From Reichenbachiella agariperforans (GTDB lineage: Bacteria; Bacteroidota; Bacteroidia; Cytophagales; Cyclobacteriaceae), in contig NZ_FRAA01000001.1 in NCBI RefSeq assembly GCF_900142205.1, forward strand, positions 836,803 through 900,802: a stretch of DNA of 64,000 bases, given 5' to 3'. A model generated the notes under the pieces. The model did not search any database, was not told the DNA's origin, and worked only from the letters and a program-made list of their open reading frames with translations. Below, piece by piece: positions 1-9,454 of this stretch. Made by a program: the position numbers and the translations under genes. How positions within the stretch are numbered: position 1 is the first letter of the stretch; every line of letters starts with the position of its first letter.

Positions 1-1249
1 CGACACCAGACCTATACTCTGGCAGATACTTGACCATTTGGATAGAGTCACTTTCAATATCTACGGATCGAGACAGCCACATCATTCTATCAAGCAAATC
101 ACCCGATAGCGCATCCGAAGACAAGGATAAACCCCGATACTTCATCGGAACTATTCGGTATGCTGCACTAGACTCGGGCTGGTCATAGCCATATACTTTC
201 TTTACTGATACGGACAGCGTACTGCCTACTGGATAGTCTAATACTCTAGTCACCTTCTCTTTTTTTGACATCTGTGGGAGTACTACTTGACTAATCGCTT
301 CTCGCTTTCCATTCCAGAAAACGCGCGTATTCTGAACAGCACCGCCCACCAAGAGTTTGACAGTCAGCTTGCCTGCTGGCAAGTCTGCTGATACCAAGAG
401 GGTATTAGTATTGAGCGTGGTTGGCATACCCTGTATCTTTCCAGTCTGATCCCAAATCTCCAAGTACCCCAACTGGTTGCTCAAATCTGAGGTACTGGTC
501 ACCTGTACTTGATAATCCCCAGTCAAAGGATCTCTTTCAACACTCAAGCCTGTACACGAATTACATGGCTTAGGTAAATCAATGAACCGAAAAGCGGATT
601 CTGTTTCTATAGCCAGTTGGTAGTCAACTACAGACGTGGCGTCAAGCGTCACTTCTGCAAAACCATAAGCATCCCACTCCACATCAACAACCTTCTCTCC
701 CCCCTTAGCAAGGATACGTGCTTTGGGCTGCTGGGCTCTACCATATTGATCTTTGATATGAAGCAGCACATTTGCTTCTTTCCCCTGAGGCCAAAATCCT
801 CCTTCAACCTCAAAATTCACATCATAGATTACTTCTTCTTCATAGACTCCATTTTGATAGGTCTTGTATGGATTCACAATCGTCACGGACTGACTGTAGT
901 AGGAATTAAAATTCCGCATCCATCGCGTATAAGCGACCAATTGATAGCGACCCGTCACTAAATCCGTAGAGAGGAAAATTTTACCAGCTCCTCTTCCTTG
1001 CTTCTGGGCTATTTTCGTCTGATGTACGGGATTTCCTTCCTCATCCAATAACTCCACATACAGCAATGAACTCAACCCGGACAACTGTCCTGTCACTTGG
1101 CTCGTAGTGTACGATGAAAAGTATAGTGCCTCACCTACGATTAGATCCGTGGCATTGAGATGAAGATAAACCTGCTCTTCTATATTTTGCTGAGCATATC
1201 CTGTCAGGCTAATGCATAATAGCAAAAGGTATGTTAAAATTCTCTTCAT
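1..1249 (-). CDS. exported protein with MG2-like beta-sandwich domains (C-terminus outside window)
   Basis: Reading from an ATG at 1249 the minus strand stays open for 416 codons to the window edge, so only the N-terminal part is here. It begins with a clear signal peptide (Lys-Arg, a Leu-rich core, then YAQ) followed by segments such as YLHLNATDLIVGEALYF and GRYQLVAYTRWM. These resemble the macroglobulin MG2-type domains of large Bacteroidota envelope proteins, which often end in a TonB plug-like region. That C-terminal part cannot be seen. The ATG overlaps the stop of the upstream DUF4249 gene (ATGA), so the two are translationally coupled in one operon with the TonB receptor. Being a real gene is near certain; the domain assignment is moderate and no substrate can be named. 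Confidence 0.75.
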   Translation of the reverse strand, partial: MKRILTYLLLLCISLTGYAQQNIEEQVYLHLNATDLIVGEALYFSSYTTSQVTGQLSGLSSLLYVELLDEEGNPVHQTKIAQKQGRGAGKIFLSTDLVTGRYQLVAYTRWMRNFNSYYSQSVTIVNPYKTYQNGVYEEEVIYDVNFEVEGGFWPQGKEANVLLHIKDQYGRAQQPKARILAKGGEKVVDVEWDAYGFAEVTLDATSVVDYQLAIETESAFRFIDLPKPCNSCTGLSVERDPLTGDYQVQVTSTSDLSNQLGYLEIWDQTGKIQGMPTTLNTNTLLVSADLPAGKLTVKLLVGGAVQNTRVFWNGKREAISQVVLPQMSKKEKVTRVLDYPVGSTLSVSVKKVYGYDQPESSAAYRIVPMKYRGLSLSSDALSGDLLDRMMWLSRSVDIESDSIQMVKYLPEYRSGV

Positions 1250-2418
1250 TGATCCCAAAAATCTGGTTTATCCAAAGTCCCGTGTTTACGGCAATCACTA
1301 CAAGTACTCGTTATAATAATAGCAGTGTCTGGCGATGGAAAAGTCAACTGATACACCTCATAAGAAAAACCCAGTCCAGAGTATTTTGGAAGTTCTTCCA
1401 CAGCTACCGAATCAGCTACCCGATCATAGATACAATTGTATGGCTGAATCGGCGAAAAACCCTGATCTCTAAATGACCCTGCTCGAAATACTCGGGAATC
1501 GGTACTCACACCGGCTACTTCGAAATAGCCTAAAATTGGGTAAGACGCATCACTCACATGACTCATATTGCCTAACACTGTACCTTTTTGTTTGTCAAAA
1601 AAGCTACCTGCCGATTCATTGTTTTCCTTCAAATTCTTATAGTACTGATAGGCTCCTGGAGTGATAGAAAACTGATCCACAATGAGCGAGAAAGTATAAC
1701 GTAGTTGAGCCTCATTATCCTCGATGTAAACGATAGGGAATTCTGACAATCTATTTTCCACTTGCCCACTGGTCGTCTCAGCTATCAGCTCATTTGACTC
1801 CAAAAACCTATAACATGTACCAATATATGTTTCACGAAGTTCCAATACTTCCTCTGCCGCTAACCATTCATAACTTGAAGGATAGGGCACCTTGACCTCA
1901 TAGTCCTCTCTATACTCATACCGATAGCTAGAGAATTCCTCTGAATTGTTATGATTATCCACCATAAATTGAACTCCTTTTAATTGACTCTCGTCTACTT
2001 GCGAATTCTGTTCTAGATACCTACCATAAATACTATCGATAGGCACTGGGCTAGGCAAAAACTCTTCACTTGACACAAAGCGATTGCCATCATTCAACTC
2101 TACATGCAAGATATAGCTATGTCCAGGCACTCCTGCATATTCCAAATCTGACTCGTACACTCCAGCCTCTACTTCTGTATATGCGTACTGCATCCCTCCG
2201 ACTTCTTCCACTGATACCGTGGCACCTGACACGTTCGTTGCCTGCTCACCATCTAGCGCATACGATATACTCAATCTCACCGTATGATGCTCGGAAACAT
2301 TCGTAAGTACAGCATCTACTACCATCACTTCATCTGTCTCTCTCACTTCGAAATCATAAGGTTCGACGCAGGCATCAAAACCGAGCAGAAATAGCGCGAT
2401 ATACAATAGTCTCTTCAT
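1246..2418 (-). CDS. DUF4249 family probable lipoprotein
   Basis: A 390-residue protein with a hydrophobic leader ending in Cys (FDAC, an imperfect lipobox) and then the CVEPYDFEV start typical of DUF4249 proteins. The early 'VVDAVLTN...HTVRLS' stretch and the beta-sandwich pattern after it fit that family, whose members sit beside TonB-dependent receptors in Bacteroidota. The biochemical role of the family is unknown; an outer-membrane accessory or surface-binding role is inferred from context. It starts 4 bases after the TonB receptor stop and overlaps the next gene by four bases. DUF4249 membership is fairly sure, function is not. Confidence 0.8.
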   Translation of the reverse strand: MKRLLYIALFLLGFDACVEPYDFEVRETDEVMVVDAVLTNVSEHHTVRLSISYALDGEQATNVSGATVSVEEVGGMQYAYTEVEAGVYESDLEYAGVPGHSYILHVELNDGNRFVSSEEFLPSPVPIDSIYGRYLEQNSQVDESQLKGVQFMVDNHNNSEEFSSYRYEYREDYEVKVPYPSSYEWLAAEEVLELRETYIGTCYRFLESNELIAETTSGQVENRLSEFPIVYIEDNEAQLRYTFSLIVDQFSITPGAYQYYKNLKENNESAGSFFDKQKGTVLGNMSHVSDASYPILGYFEVAGVSTDSRVFRAGSFRDQGFSPIQPYNCIYDRVADSVAVEELPKYSGLGFSYEVYQLTFPSPDTAIIITSTCSDCRKHGTLDKPDFWDQ

Positions 2419-2422
2419 GATC

Positions 2423-5170
2423 TTAGAAAGTAAAATTATAAGTAATCGTAGGAATCGGAGATGGAAAAACCGTCATCTTATAGCCCTTGACCTCTCCATC
2501 TTCTACTCTAAAGAAAGTAGAATAAACATTGTCACGACCTAGGAGGTTGTACACCGAAAATGACCAATAGGAATGTGCCAGTTTCTTAATCTTATGATTG
2601 CCTTCTATGTTAATTCCCAGATCCACACGGAAGTAGTCTGGTATTCTGTACGAGTTTCGATCAGAATACAAGAGGTTTTCAGAACCTTGAAAGGTGTATT
2701 TCCCTGTAGGGTAAGTCGTCGGTACTCCCGTCGCGTAGACGAAGTTGACCGTCATCGTCAGTCTACGGGTAAATTTATAATTCGTCACAGAGTTAAGATA
2801 ATGCGGTTTGTCATACCCTGTCGGAAAGAACTCTCCACCATTGATAATCTCATCTGGAAAATCCCCATCAAGCTGGATCAACGATCGCGAATAGGTGTAA
2901 TTAATCCAGCCCGTCAGCCAACCCGAGCTCTTTTTGAGTGACAACTCTATACCATAAGACTTACCCGTGCCTTGCAATAGGTCTGTCTCTATATGTTTAT
3001 TGAACTGTAAATCCGCTCCTACTTTAAAATCCAATAGGTTCTGAATATGCTTATAATATACCTCTGCAGACATCTCTAGCGCATGTTTTCCATAGATATT
3101 GCGATAGTAACCTAGAGAAACCTGATCTGATATCTGTGGTTTGATATAAGGACCTGACAACCGCCACATATCAGTCGGAGCAATAGACGAAGAGTTGAGC
3201 AACAGATGGATATTCTGGCGGGTACGGTTATAACTCGCCTTGACTGAACTCGTCTCTGTCAATGAATACCTAGACGATAATCTATACTCCGGTCCTATAT
3301 AGGTCTTCACGATTTCATTCTTTCCATACGTATCAGTACCAATGACATAATTCTGATCGATGGGTTGATTCGGCGCATACTCATTCACCTCTCCAGGGCC
3401 TAATACAGCGAACATTGACAACCGAACCCCTCCCTCTACAGACAGCTTATCTGTGGGGCTATAAAGTGCAGAGGCATAAGGAGCCAGTTCTACACCTTGC
3501 TCATCAGGAACTCGATCTTTGTCTACTAGCGACTCGCTACCAGTGGGAGATTTGATACCTGGTGTCACAGAAGTATGCTTGACCTGCATCCCGAATTTAT
3601 AATTCAATTTTTCGTTGACATAGTAGTCAAACTTAGCTGACAAGTGGTTTTCCTTTACCCCATAATCAATACGAAACGCCTGCGTCGGCAATACATCGTA
3701 CCCAATATCGTAATCATACTGCGACATCCCTGCCTGAAAATCCGCCTGCAACTTATCATTAAATACATGACGCCAGTTGGCAGTCAACAGCTTGTTAGAA
3801 TAGGAAAAATCCGTGTAGGACAAAAGCGTATCTGAGGACAGCTGAAATCTATCCTTGCTATAATATCCACTAACTGAGACCGAGTTTTTATCATTGATCT
3901 CATAATCCAGTTTTCCTACCAGATCATAGAAAGACACATCATTATTCTTCAGTGGGGAGTTCTTGATTTTGTTGAGTACATAGTCCGAATAGGTTGCTCG
4001 CCCTCCTACCATGAAGGTCGGGCCATTTTTGAAGGTTGGACCTTCTACCATGAGTTTAGAAGTCACAGGTCCTATTCCACCCGAACCAGAGTATTTTTCC
4101 TTGTTCGGCTCTTTTGATTTGATATCAAATACGGAAGAAAGTCTACCTCCATACTCCGCAGGAATTGCACTCTTGTACAAATTCATCCCTGAGAGGGCAT
4201 CTGCATTGAAGACCGAGAAGAACCCAAAAAAGTGATTGGTATTATATACAGGCGTACCATCGAACAAGAACAAGTTCTGATCTGCTTTACCTCCCCGTAT
4301 ATTTATACCCGCCGAGCCTTCACCCAAAAACTGCACACCAGCTGTCGTAGTAGCGACTCTAACCAAATCCTTCTCTCCTAGCAGCGCAGGTACGATTTTC
4401 ATATTCTCTGGACTGATTTTAGTCAATCCCATCTGAGGACTCTTCGTATTGGCCTCCCGTTCGGCACTGACCACCACCGAGTTAAGTGCAATCACATCTA
4501 CGGCCATATCCACATCCAGTCGTCCATCCGAATACATCATTAAACGTCTATGCGTATTTTTCATATTCACAGACTGAATAAGCAAAGTACGTTTACCATT
4601 CGGTACATTGAGTGAATAAAAGCCTTCCGCGTCTGTAGTCGTCCCAATGAATGGACTCTCTATATAGACATAAGCATCCTGTACCGGTGTACCATTACCA
4701 GACTCTCTCACATACCCTGCCAGCGTACTACGTTTACCTTTTTCGTACAATTTTCTATTCCCTACGTCTAATAGAGTCTCCTCTAGACTCAAGTCCTGAC
4801 CAGACTGCTCGCGACTAAACACAACGTCCTCATCCTCTGGCACTACTTCTTGTTTGGAATTGATAGACTGTACAAAAACAGGTTCTGTGACAATCTCTTG
4901 ATTGTTGAGCAACACGATCTGGTTGCCCATGATATAAAAAGTAAGAACAGTATTAACCAACACTTGATCCAACTGTGGAACAATTGGCTGACTGTAATCT
5001 ACCTTAGAACTCACATAGATACCGTTCAGCCACTCGCTACGATAGGAAAATTCATAATCAGTGTGCGACTCTATCTCGGCTAATACCATATCCAGTCTTA
5101 CAGAGTCCGGAGTCTGTGCTGCACCTAACTGTGCAACTGCCAGAAAGAGGATTAATATCAAGTATCTCAT
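2423..5170 (-). CDS. TonB-dependent outer-membrane receptor with STN and carboxypeptidase-like N-terminal domains
   Basis: 915 residues. A signal peptide (to about residue 19, GAAQ) is followed by an STN/secretin-like domain (about 25-90), a low-complexity linker, a carboxypeptidase-regulatory beta-sandwich (about 150-235, GYVRESGNGTPVQDAYVYI), a plug domain (about 240-350, with NIRGGKADQNLFLFDGTPVY) and a long beta-barrel ending in an aromatic residue (YNFTF). It should import or bind an unknown ligand at the outer membrane using TonB energy. An N-terminal STN domain often signals to an anti-sigma factor, but no FecR or ECF sigma gene is in view. It sits in an operon with an exported protein upstream (four-base overlap) and DUF4249 and MG2-like proteins downstream. 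No SusD partner is present, so this is not a classical polysaccharide-utilisation pair. Confidence 0.9.
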   Translation of the reverse strand: MRYLILILFLAVAQLGAAQTPDSVRLDMVLAEIESHTDYEFSYRSEWLNGIYVSSKVDYSQPIVPQLDQVLVNTVLTFYIMGNQIVLLNNQEIVTEPVFVQSINSKQEVVPEDEDVVFSREQSGQDLSLEETLLDVGNRKLYEKGKRSTLAGYVRESGNGTPVQDAYVYIESPFIGTTTDAEGFYSLNVPNGKRTLLIQSVNMKNTHRRLMMYSDGRLDVDMAVDVIALNSVVVSAEREANTKSPQMGLTKISPENMKIVPALLGEKDLVRVATTTAGVQFLGEGSAGINIRGGKADQNLFLFDGTPVYNTNHFFGFFSVFNADALSGMNLYKSAIPAEYGGRLSSVFDIKSKEPNKEKYSGSGGIGPVTSKLMVEGPTFKNGPTFMVGGRATYSDYVLNKIKNSPLKNNDVSFYDLVGKLDYEINDKNSVSVSGYYSKDRFQLSSDTLLSYTDFSYSNKLLTANWRHVFNDKLQADFQAGMSQYDYDIGYDVLPTQAFRIDYGVKENHLSAKFDYYVNEKLNYKFGMQVKHTSVTPGIKSPTGSESLVDKDRVPDEQGVELAPYASALYSPTDKLSVEGGVRLSMFAVLGPGEVNEYAPNQPIDQNYVIGTDTYGKNEIVKTYIGPEYRLSSRYSLTETSSVKASYNRTRQNIHLLLNSSSIAPTDMWRLSGPYIKPQISDQVSLGYYRNIYGKHALEMSAEVYYKHIQNLLDFKVGADLQFNKHIETDLLQGTGKSYGIELSLKKSSGWLTGWINYTYSRSLIQLDGDFPDEIINGGEFFPTGYDKPHYLNSVTNYKFTRRLTMTVNFVYATGVPTTYPTGKYTFQGSENLLYSDRNSYRIPDYFRVDLGINIEGNHKIKKLAHSYWSFSVYNLLGRDNVYSTFFRVEDGEVKGYKMTVFPSPIPTITYNFTF

Positions 5171-5898
5171 AAGGCAGGCATGAATTTTTCACAAAATTGA
5201 AGTACATACACAAATCCCGATTCGTTATGACGGTTTAGGTTCGTTATACCTTGACTTCTGATATAAGATTTGATTTCTTTTTTATGGTCTGGAAACAATT
5301 CGTAAAAGGTCTTTCTTCCTCTGTATTTATGATAAACACTACCCAGTTGCAAGTACAGCACATCCTGAGTTTCATACTCTATTCCTTGAGACGCAACTCG
5401 TTTAATTTTTATTCGCTTTACCAAAGCACGGGCTTGCCCCCCTTCATAAAGCAATTCATAAAAACCACCCGGAAGAATCTCATTAGCATCTAGCCGAATA
5501 AATTCTGCTCCGTGAATACTAAAAGAACCGATAGCTTGCTGATTAGGCTTGAGAGGTTGATAACTAGATCGATAAATCCCACTATTCTCGACGATAAGAA
5601 TATCCTCGTAGGTATTGTACAACATACGGATATCTTGAAAGAACTCATCTGATATATGCACGCTCCCCTCCTCCCAGACAGGGCTCAAAAAGAACTGGTG
5701 CTCTTTAATGCTTTGAGGTTGAATATGATAATAAGCACCAACTGCAATGGGTGTATTTTTGAGCGCTATAGTTTCTTGATACCAAGCTTCTAAATCTCCA
5801 CCTAGGTCTAAAATAGACACATCTACTTGCGCATGCAAGCCATTAGATAGAAGCATCTCCAACGAGAGAAAGACACCATACAATATTCTTTTAAACAT
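5167..5898 (-). CDS. exported protein of unknown function
   Basis: 243 residues with a signal peptide ending near HAQ. No family was recognised. The mature part is mixed alpha/beta with many aromatic residues and a conserved-looking C-terminus (KTFYELFPDHKKEIKSYI) resembling a feature of small Bacteroidota periplasmic proteins that sense or assist neighbouring receptors. It is the first gene of a four-gene operon; its stop overlaps the start of the TonB receptor (ATGA), so it is probably a partner of that receptor. The 200 bases upstream hold no other gene. Confidence 0.65.
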   Translation of the reverse strand: MFKRILYGVFLSLEMLLSNGLHAQVDVSILDLGGDLEAWYQETIALKNTPIAVGAYYHIQPQSIKEHQFFLSPVWEEGSVHISDEFFQDIRMLYNTYEDILIVENSGIYRSSYQPLKPNQQAIGSFSIHGAEFIRLDANEILPGGFYELLYEGGQARALVKRIKIKRVASQGIEYETQDVLYLQLGSVYHKYRGRKTFYELFPDHKKEIKSYIRSQGITNLNRHNESGFVYVLQFCEKFMPAL

Positions 5899-6100
5899 GC
5901 TGTGTTTTATTCAAAATTGAAATCAAATTTCAATGAATAGAGGGATACGTAAGTTATGAAATATATGATATGGGTCAAGTAGATTTCTAATTTTAACAAC
6001 ATAAAATTAGAAGATCTCACTACGAATGAGCGAATCATTGAAAATCAATCTAACAAAAAGGTTTTTTGCTAAGAATTAACACTCTCCCTACATGAGTTGT

Positions 6101-6694
6101 TTAGTGCATCCGATCAGATCGCACCTCCAGTTTTTGAATAATTTCGGCTTCTTTCTCCAGAATCTCAGCCCATCGTGTCATCGTATATTCCTCACCTTTA
6201 TATTTTTTGGCTAGATCCAAAAAGGTATGATAATGACCTGCCTCGGATATCATCAGTTCATAGTAGAACTTGGATAGGTCTTCATCTCCTATATTCTTCC
6301 ACAACAGCTTGAACCGCTCACAGCTACGAGCTTCGATCAGGGCGTTGAGCAGGAGCTTTTCTACCAGCTGTTCGTCTCTGCTACCTCCGCTTTTCGAAAT
6401 CTTGCTAATGGCTGCCACATACTCGTCGTTTCTTTTCCGTCCCAACGTGATCCCTCGGGCTTTCATTTTTTCTAGCACACGCTCGAAATGCCCCCACTCC
6501 TCAGCAACCAAATCCGTCATCACTTCCACCAGCTCTGTACGCTCAGGATAGGTCACGATCAATGATATGCCAGACGAAGCAGCCTTTTGCTCGCAGTAGG
6601 CATGATCAATCAATATCTCAGCAAGATCCATTTCGGATACGTTGGCCCATCGTGGGTCAGTTGGTAGGTTGAGTCCTAAAGTTGTCTTGTCCAT
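6101..6694 (-). CDS. miaE: MiaE-like tRNA-(2-methylthio-N6-isopentenyl/hydroxy)adenosine hydroxylase, copy 1
   Basis: 197 residues, the usual size for MiaE, a ferritin-like diiron monooxygenase that hydroxylates the isopentenyl group at tRNA position 37. Diiron ligands are visible in the expected order: the DHAYCEQKAA helix (Glu), EEWGHFERV (E..H), EARSCERF (Glu) and EAGHYHTF (E..H). A second MiaE-like gene lies at 44594-45178, so the window holds two paralogues; this copy keeps all ligand motifs. It stands alone on the minus strand, 38 bases downstream of a heptanucleotide repeat that separates it from the porin gene. Confidence 0.87.
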   Translation of the reverse strand: MDKTTLGLNLPTDPRWANVSEMDLAEILIDHAYCEQKAASSGISLIVTYPERTELVEVMTDLVAEEWGHFERVLEKMKARGITLGRKRNDEYVAAISKISKSGGSRDEQLVEKLLLNALIEARSCERFKLLWKNIGDEDLSKFYYELMISEAGHYHTFLDLAKKYKGEEYTMTRWAEILEKEAEIIQKLEVRSDRMH

Positions 6695-6731
6695 ACAGAT
6701 AGTGGGATATAGGGTTGCTCTCTAAGTGAAG

Positions 6732-6776
6732 GTGTATTGTGTATTGTGTATTGTGTATTGTGTATTGTGTATTGTG
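6732..6776. repeat. heptanucleotide tandem repeat (CACAATA on the minus strand, about 6.4 copies)
   Basis: Six perfect head-to-tail copies of GTGTATT (plus strand) and a three-base partial copy fill 45 bases. They begin directly after the stop codon of the porin gene and end 38 bases before the ATG of the miaE-like gene, so they occupy the 5' leader or promoter zone of that gene. Perfect short repeats like this change copy number by strand slippage. Confidence 0.95.
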
Positions 6777-8612
6777 TTAATCAAAAAACATCCAGCGTAC
6801 GCCTAAATCTATGGCTCTACGCTGACCGGGGTAATATGGAGAAGTGAAATACCCCGAATCTCTGGCTTGATTCAAATAGATCCAGTTGAAGAAGAAAGTT
6901 AGGTCATTGGCCTTCATCACAAAAAATAAATCCGCTGTAAAGTATGACGGCATCTCAAAATCGTCTTGCAAAAAAAACTGCTGGGTGATCGGGTCATAAG
7001 CCTTCGCAAAATAGGCCGACTGCCATCTTAGATCAAACCCTATTTCAAACTGCATGAAGTCATTGAAGACAATATTCTCATAATACACTTTCCCAAAATA
7101 GTTCCAATCGGGCATCCGCATCGCATTCGCTCCGTCGCCCGATACATTATTCCAGACCAGACGGTTGTCTAGATGAATATGCTTCCACAGCGTAAGGTTT
7201 GCCTTGGCGGTATACTTATTGATAAATATAGGGCTACTGGACTGATTGGGCATCTTGTCATAATCAAAATACACATACTCATCCACCGTGCTGATATCAA
7301 CCGACGGCTCCAGGTACAAAAACGGCAGTGCGTAGAACAGTGATCCCTGAATACTATTCGCTAACGTAGAATTAAAACTGTTACTCCATTCGTAGTGATT
7401 ACCAAAATACCGCTCCGTCATGAATGCTGGTTCATACAAACTACTCGTATAACTGGCGCGCAAGAAATTGTTCTCGAAGAAGCCTTTGAAATAATAGTTC
7501 CCTTCATCCATTGCCTCTATCTCACCTCCTACCAAGTATTTATCCGTGAGATGAATTTTCATATCCCCACCTAGATAGTTTTCATACTCTCCCGTAAAGG
7601 GCTCGATATAGCGATACTTGAAACTCATATCTCGACGCTTGACATAGGCAGAATAAAATATCCGGTCAGCTACTCTTCCTTTGATTCCCGCTTCGATCTT
7701 GGTCTCTATCATATTAGAAGCATCCTCAGTAGAGTCTGTCCGAATCAGAATTTGATCATAGTATCCGTCAGTAATAGATTGGGTCAGTGGAGTGTCTGTG
7801 TATTGATTATTGGTATTGGTTCGCTCTATAGTATTGTACAGCTCAAAAAATGGCTTGAGAGAATACTGATGGTACAAAAACAAACGTCCACGTTTATCAA
7901 AGCTTTGTGAGTTCTGTAGGTAGATATTGGCATCCTGATACTCATAGTACTCCTTCACAGGCGTATCCTCAGTAATCCCTCCTGTCTCTAGGATCACCTG
8001 ATCGTTGGTATAGGCATGAAACATAGCGTGATACTTTCTATTCTTGCTGCGGTAGAAAGCATAAAAATCTGCGGCGGTTGATTTGACTTGGTTTTCACGA
8101 ATGGACGAAGTGCCTATTTGCTTCTCCGAAGACACATGGTAGATATCGAACCCTACATTCCACTGAGGGTTAATATTTCTAGAAAAACTAAAATCCACCA
8201 TAGAGCGCCCCTTACCCCCTATGGCAACATGAAGGTTGATAAACGGAGACTTACTATCATAGTATTTGAAATCCTCCACCTTCTTAACGTAGGGCTCAAA
8301 GGCAGAAAATCCAGTTGTACTCCCGATCGTAGTAGGGATCTGATAGTAGACTGGCTTTAGTGCCGTACCATTGTTGCCTAGGGACTGATAGTCTATAGCC
8401 GAAGTACGGTGCAGCTCGAAGTTTTCCATATTATGAATCGAACTATCCATGATATGGTAAAGTGTATCACTGTGTTTGAGATCACCGATCGTGATATATC
8501 GTGTAGAAGTCGGCCCATACACCAGCTTGGTCGAGTCATCGATGATTTGAGCCATCGTACCCCACGAGATGATGCTTAACAATAAGAATAATGAGATTTT
8601 CTTGGCTGCCAC
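6777..8612 (-). CDS. putative outer-membrane porin (Porin_10-like)
   Basis: 611 residues with a signal peptide (cleavage near WGTMAQ) and a long run of alternating aromatic/polar strands typical of an outer-membrane beta-barrel, ending in a terminal aromatic strand (GVRWMFFD). The order of motifs, such as KSPFINLHVAIGGKGRSM followed by FSRNINPQWNVGFDIY, matches the Bacteroidota 'putative porin' family (Porin_10). Substrate is unknown. It follows a membrane-anchored gene by 15 bases, so the two are probably co-transcribed. The heptamer repeat begins at its stop codon. Confidence 0.8.
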   Translation of the reverse strand: MAAKKISLFLLLSIISWGTMAQIIDDSTKLVYGPTSTRYITIGDLKHSDTLYHIMDSSIHNMENFELHRTSAIDYQSLGNNGTALKPVYYQIPTTIGSTTGFSAFEPYVKKVEDFKYYDSKSPFINLHVAIGGKGRSMVDFSFSRNINPQWNVGFDIYHVSSEKQIGTSSIRENQVKSTAADFYAFYRSKNRKYHAMFHAYTNDQVILETGGITEDTPVKEYYEYQDANIYLQNSQSFDKRGRLFLYHQYSLKPFFELYNTIERTNTNNQYTDTPLTQSITDGYYDQILIRTDSTEDASNMIETKIEAGIKGRVADRIFYSAYVKRRDMSFKYRYIEPFTGEYENYLGGDMKIHLTDKYLVGGEIEAMDEGNYYFKGFFENNFLRASYTSSLYEPAFMTERYFGNHYEWSNSFNSTLANSIQGSLFYALPFLYLEPSVDISTVDEYVYFDYDKMPNQSSSPIFINKYTAKANLTLWKHIHLDNRLVWNNVSGDGANAMRMPDWNYFGKVYYENIVFNDFMQFEIGFDLRWQSAYFAKAYDPITQQFFLQDDFEMPSYFTADLFFVMKANDLTFFFNWIYLNQARDSGYFTSPYYPGQRRAIDLGVRWMFFD

Positions 8613-8627
8613 TCCGTAGTTTCTGTT

Positions 8628-9410
8628 CTAAAAAAGCAAATTTATAAACAAGGATTCAAAGGTATCACGATCCGCTACAAATTCTGATCCATCGGTTGAA
8701 TAATATACATTTTTAACTTCCTCGTCATTCATACTATCTAATTCCAAAAACGCAACCACGACCTCAGAATGACAAAAAACCAAGGTTTTATCTCGCCAAA
8801 ATTTAAAATCTGGGACAGAGCCAGAAAAAGTAAACAACACCACATCTATAGCTTTCAAACCTTTCAGTGCTTCAAATCTCCCTCCTACAGGCCAATAACT
8901 TTCCTCCCAATAAGGCTGCACTACATCCATCGTCAAAATAGCCAAATGATGTCTCACCTCATTGTAGAGTTTCTGTTTTGGGATCACAAAACAATCCTCC
9001 TCGGGGAACATCGCTACAGACTCTGACATGGCTATCACTGGATTATTGGTATAAGCATAAGCAGCGCCCAAATTAGTTGGAGTAGTGATCTGATCAAAAT
9101 ACTCCGCATCTGCCATAGGTTCTATAGACAATGCTCGATACTTAGCGGCACGTTTATCCACCAGCAGAGCGCCCTGGTGATCATACCGCCTCAGCATAAT
9201 CTGTACAAAGGACCAGACAGGCACTGATCGATGATCCTCACTACTCAGTACCGCTATCGTCGGCAACTCGAACTCCACAGACTTCCATACACCCGTTTCA
9301 AACTGTCGCTTACGCCAAAACGCAAAAAAAGCAGTCATCCCCACCAGCGGGGCTAAAAGTATCTTGGAGATTGAGATCATGACTGCAAAAGTATTCATAA
9401 AGGTGATCAA
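8628..9410 (-). CDS. membrane-anchored protein of unknown function
   Basis: 260 residues; no family recognised. The first 35 residues form one hydrophobic segment (FAVMISISKILLAPLVGM) followed by a basic FWRKRQ stretch, so a single N-terminal membrane anchor with a soluble cytoplasmic-side domain is likely. The remainder is alpha/beta with VVLFTFSGSVPDFKFW and a strongly acidic C-terminal part. A second in-frame ATG at 9398 is an equally good start. It lies 15 bases upstream of the porin gene and only 44 bases from the divergent nif3-like gene, so promoters for both directions must be compact. Confidence 0.6.
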   Translation of the reverse strand: MITFMNTFAVMISISKILLAPLVGMTAFFAFWRKRQFETGVWKSVEFELPTIAVLSSEDHRSVPVWSFVQIMLRRYDHQGALLVDKRAAKYRALSIEPMADAEYFDQITTPTNLGAAYAYTNNPVIAMSESVAMFPEEDCFVIPKQKLYNEVRHHLAILTMDVVQPYWEESYWPVGGRFEALKGLKAIDVVLFTFSGSVPDFKFWRDKTLVFCHSEVVVAFLELDSMNDEEVKNVYYSTDGSEFVADRDTFESLFINLLF

Positions 9411-9454
9411 AAAACCCTAGATTTGAACGCTATGTTTCAATACAACAGACCACA

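Noticed and set aside
617-961. Plus-strand open frame opposite the MG2-like gene
   Set aside because: It lies fully inside the minus-strand gene, which has signal peptide and domain-like content; the plus frame has none.
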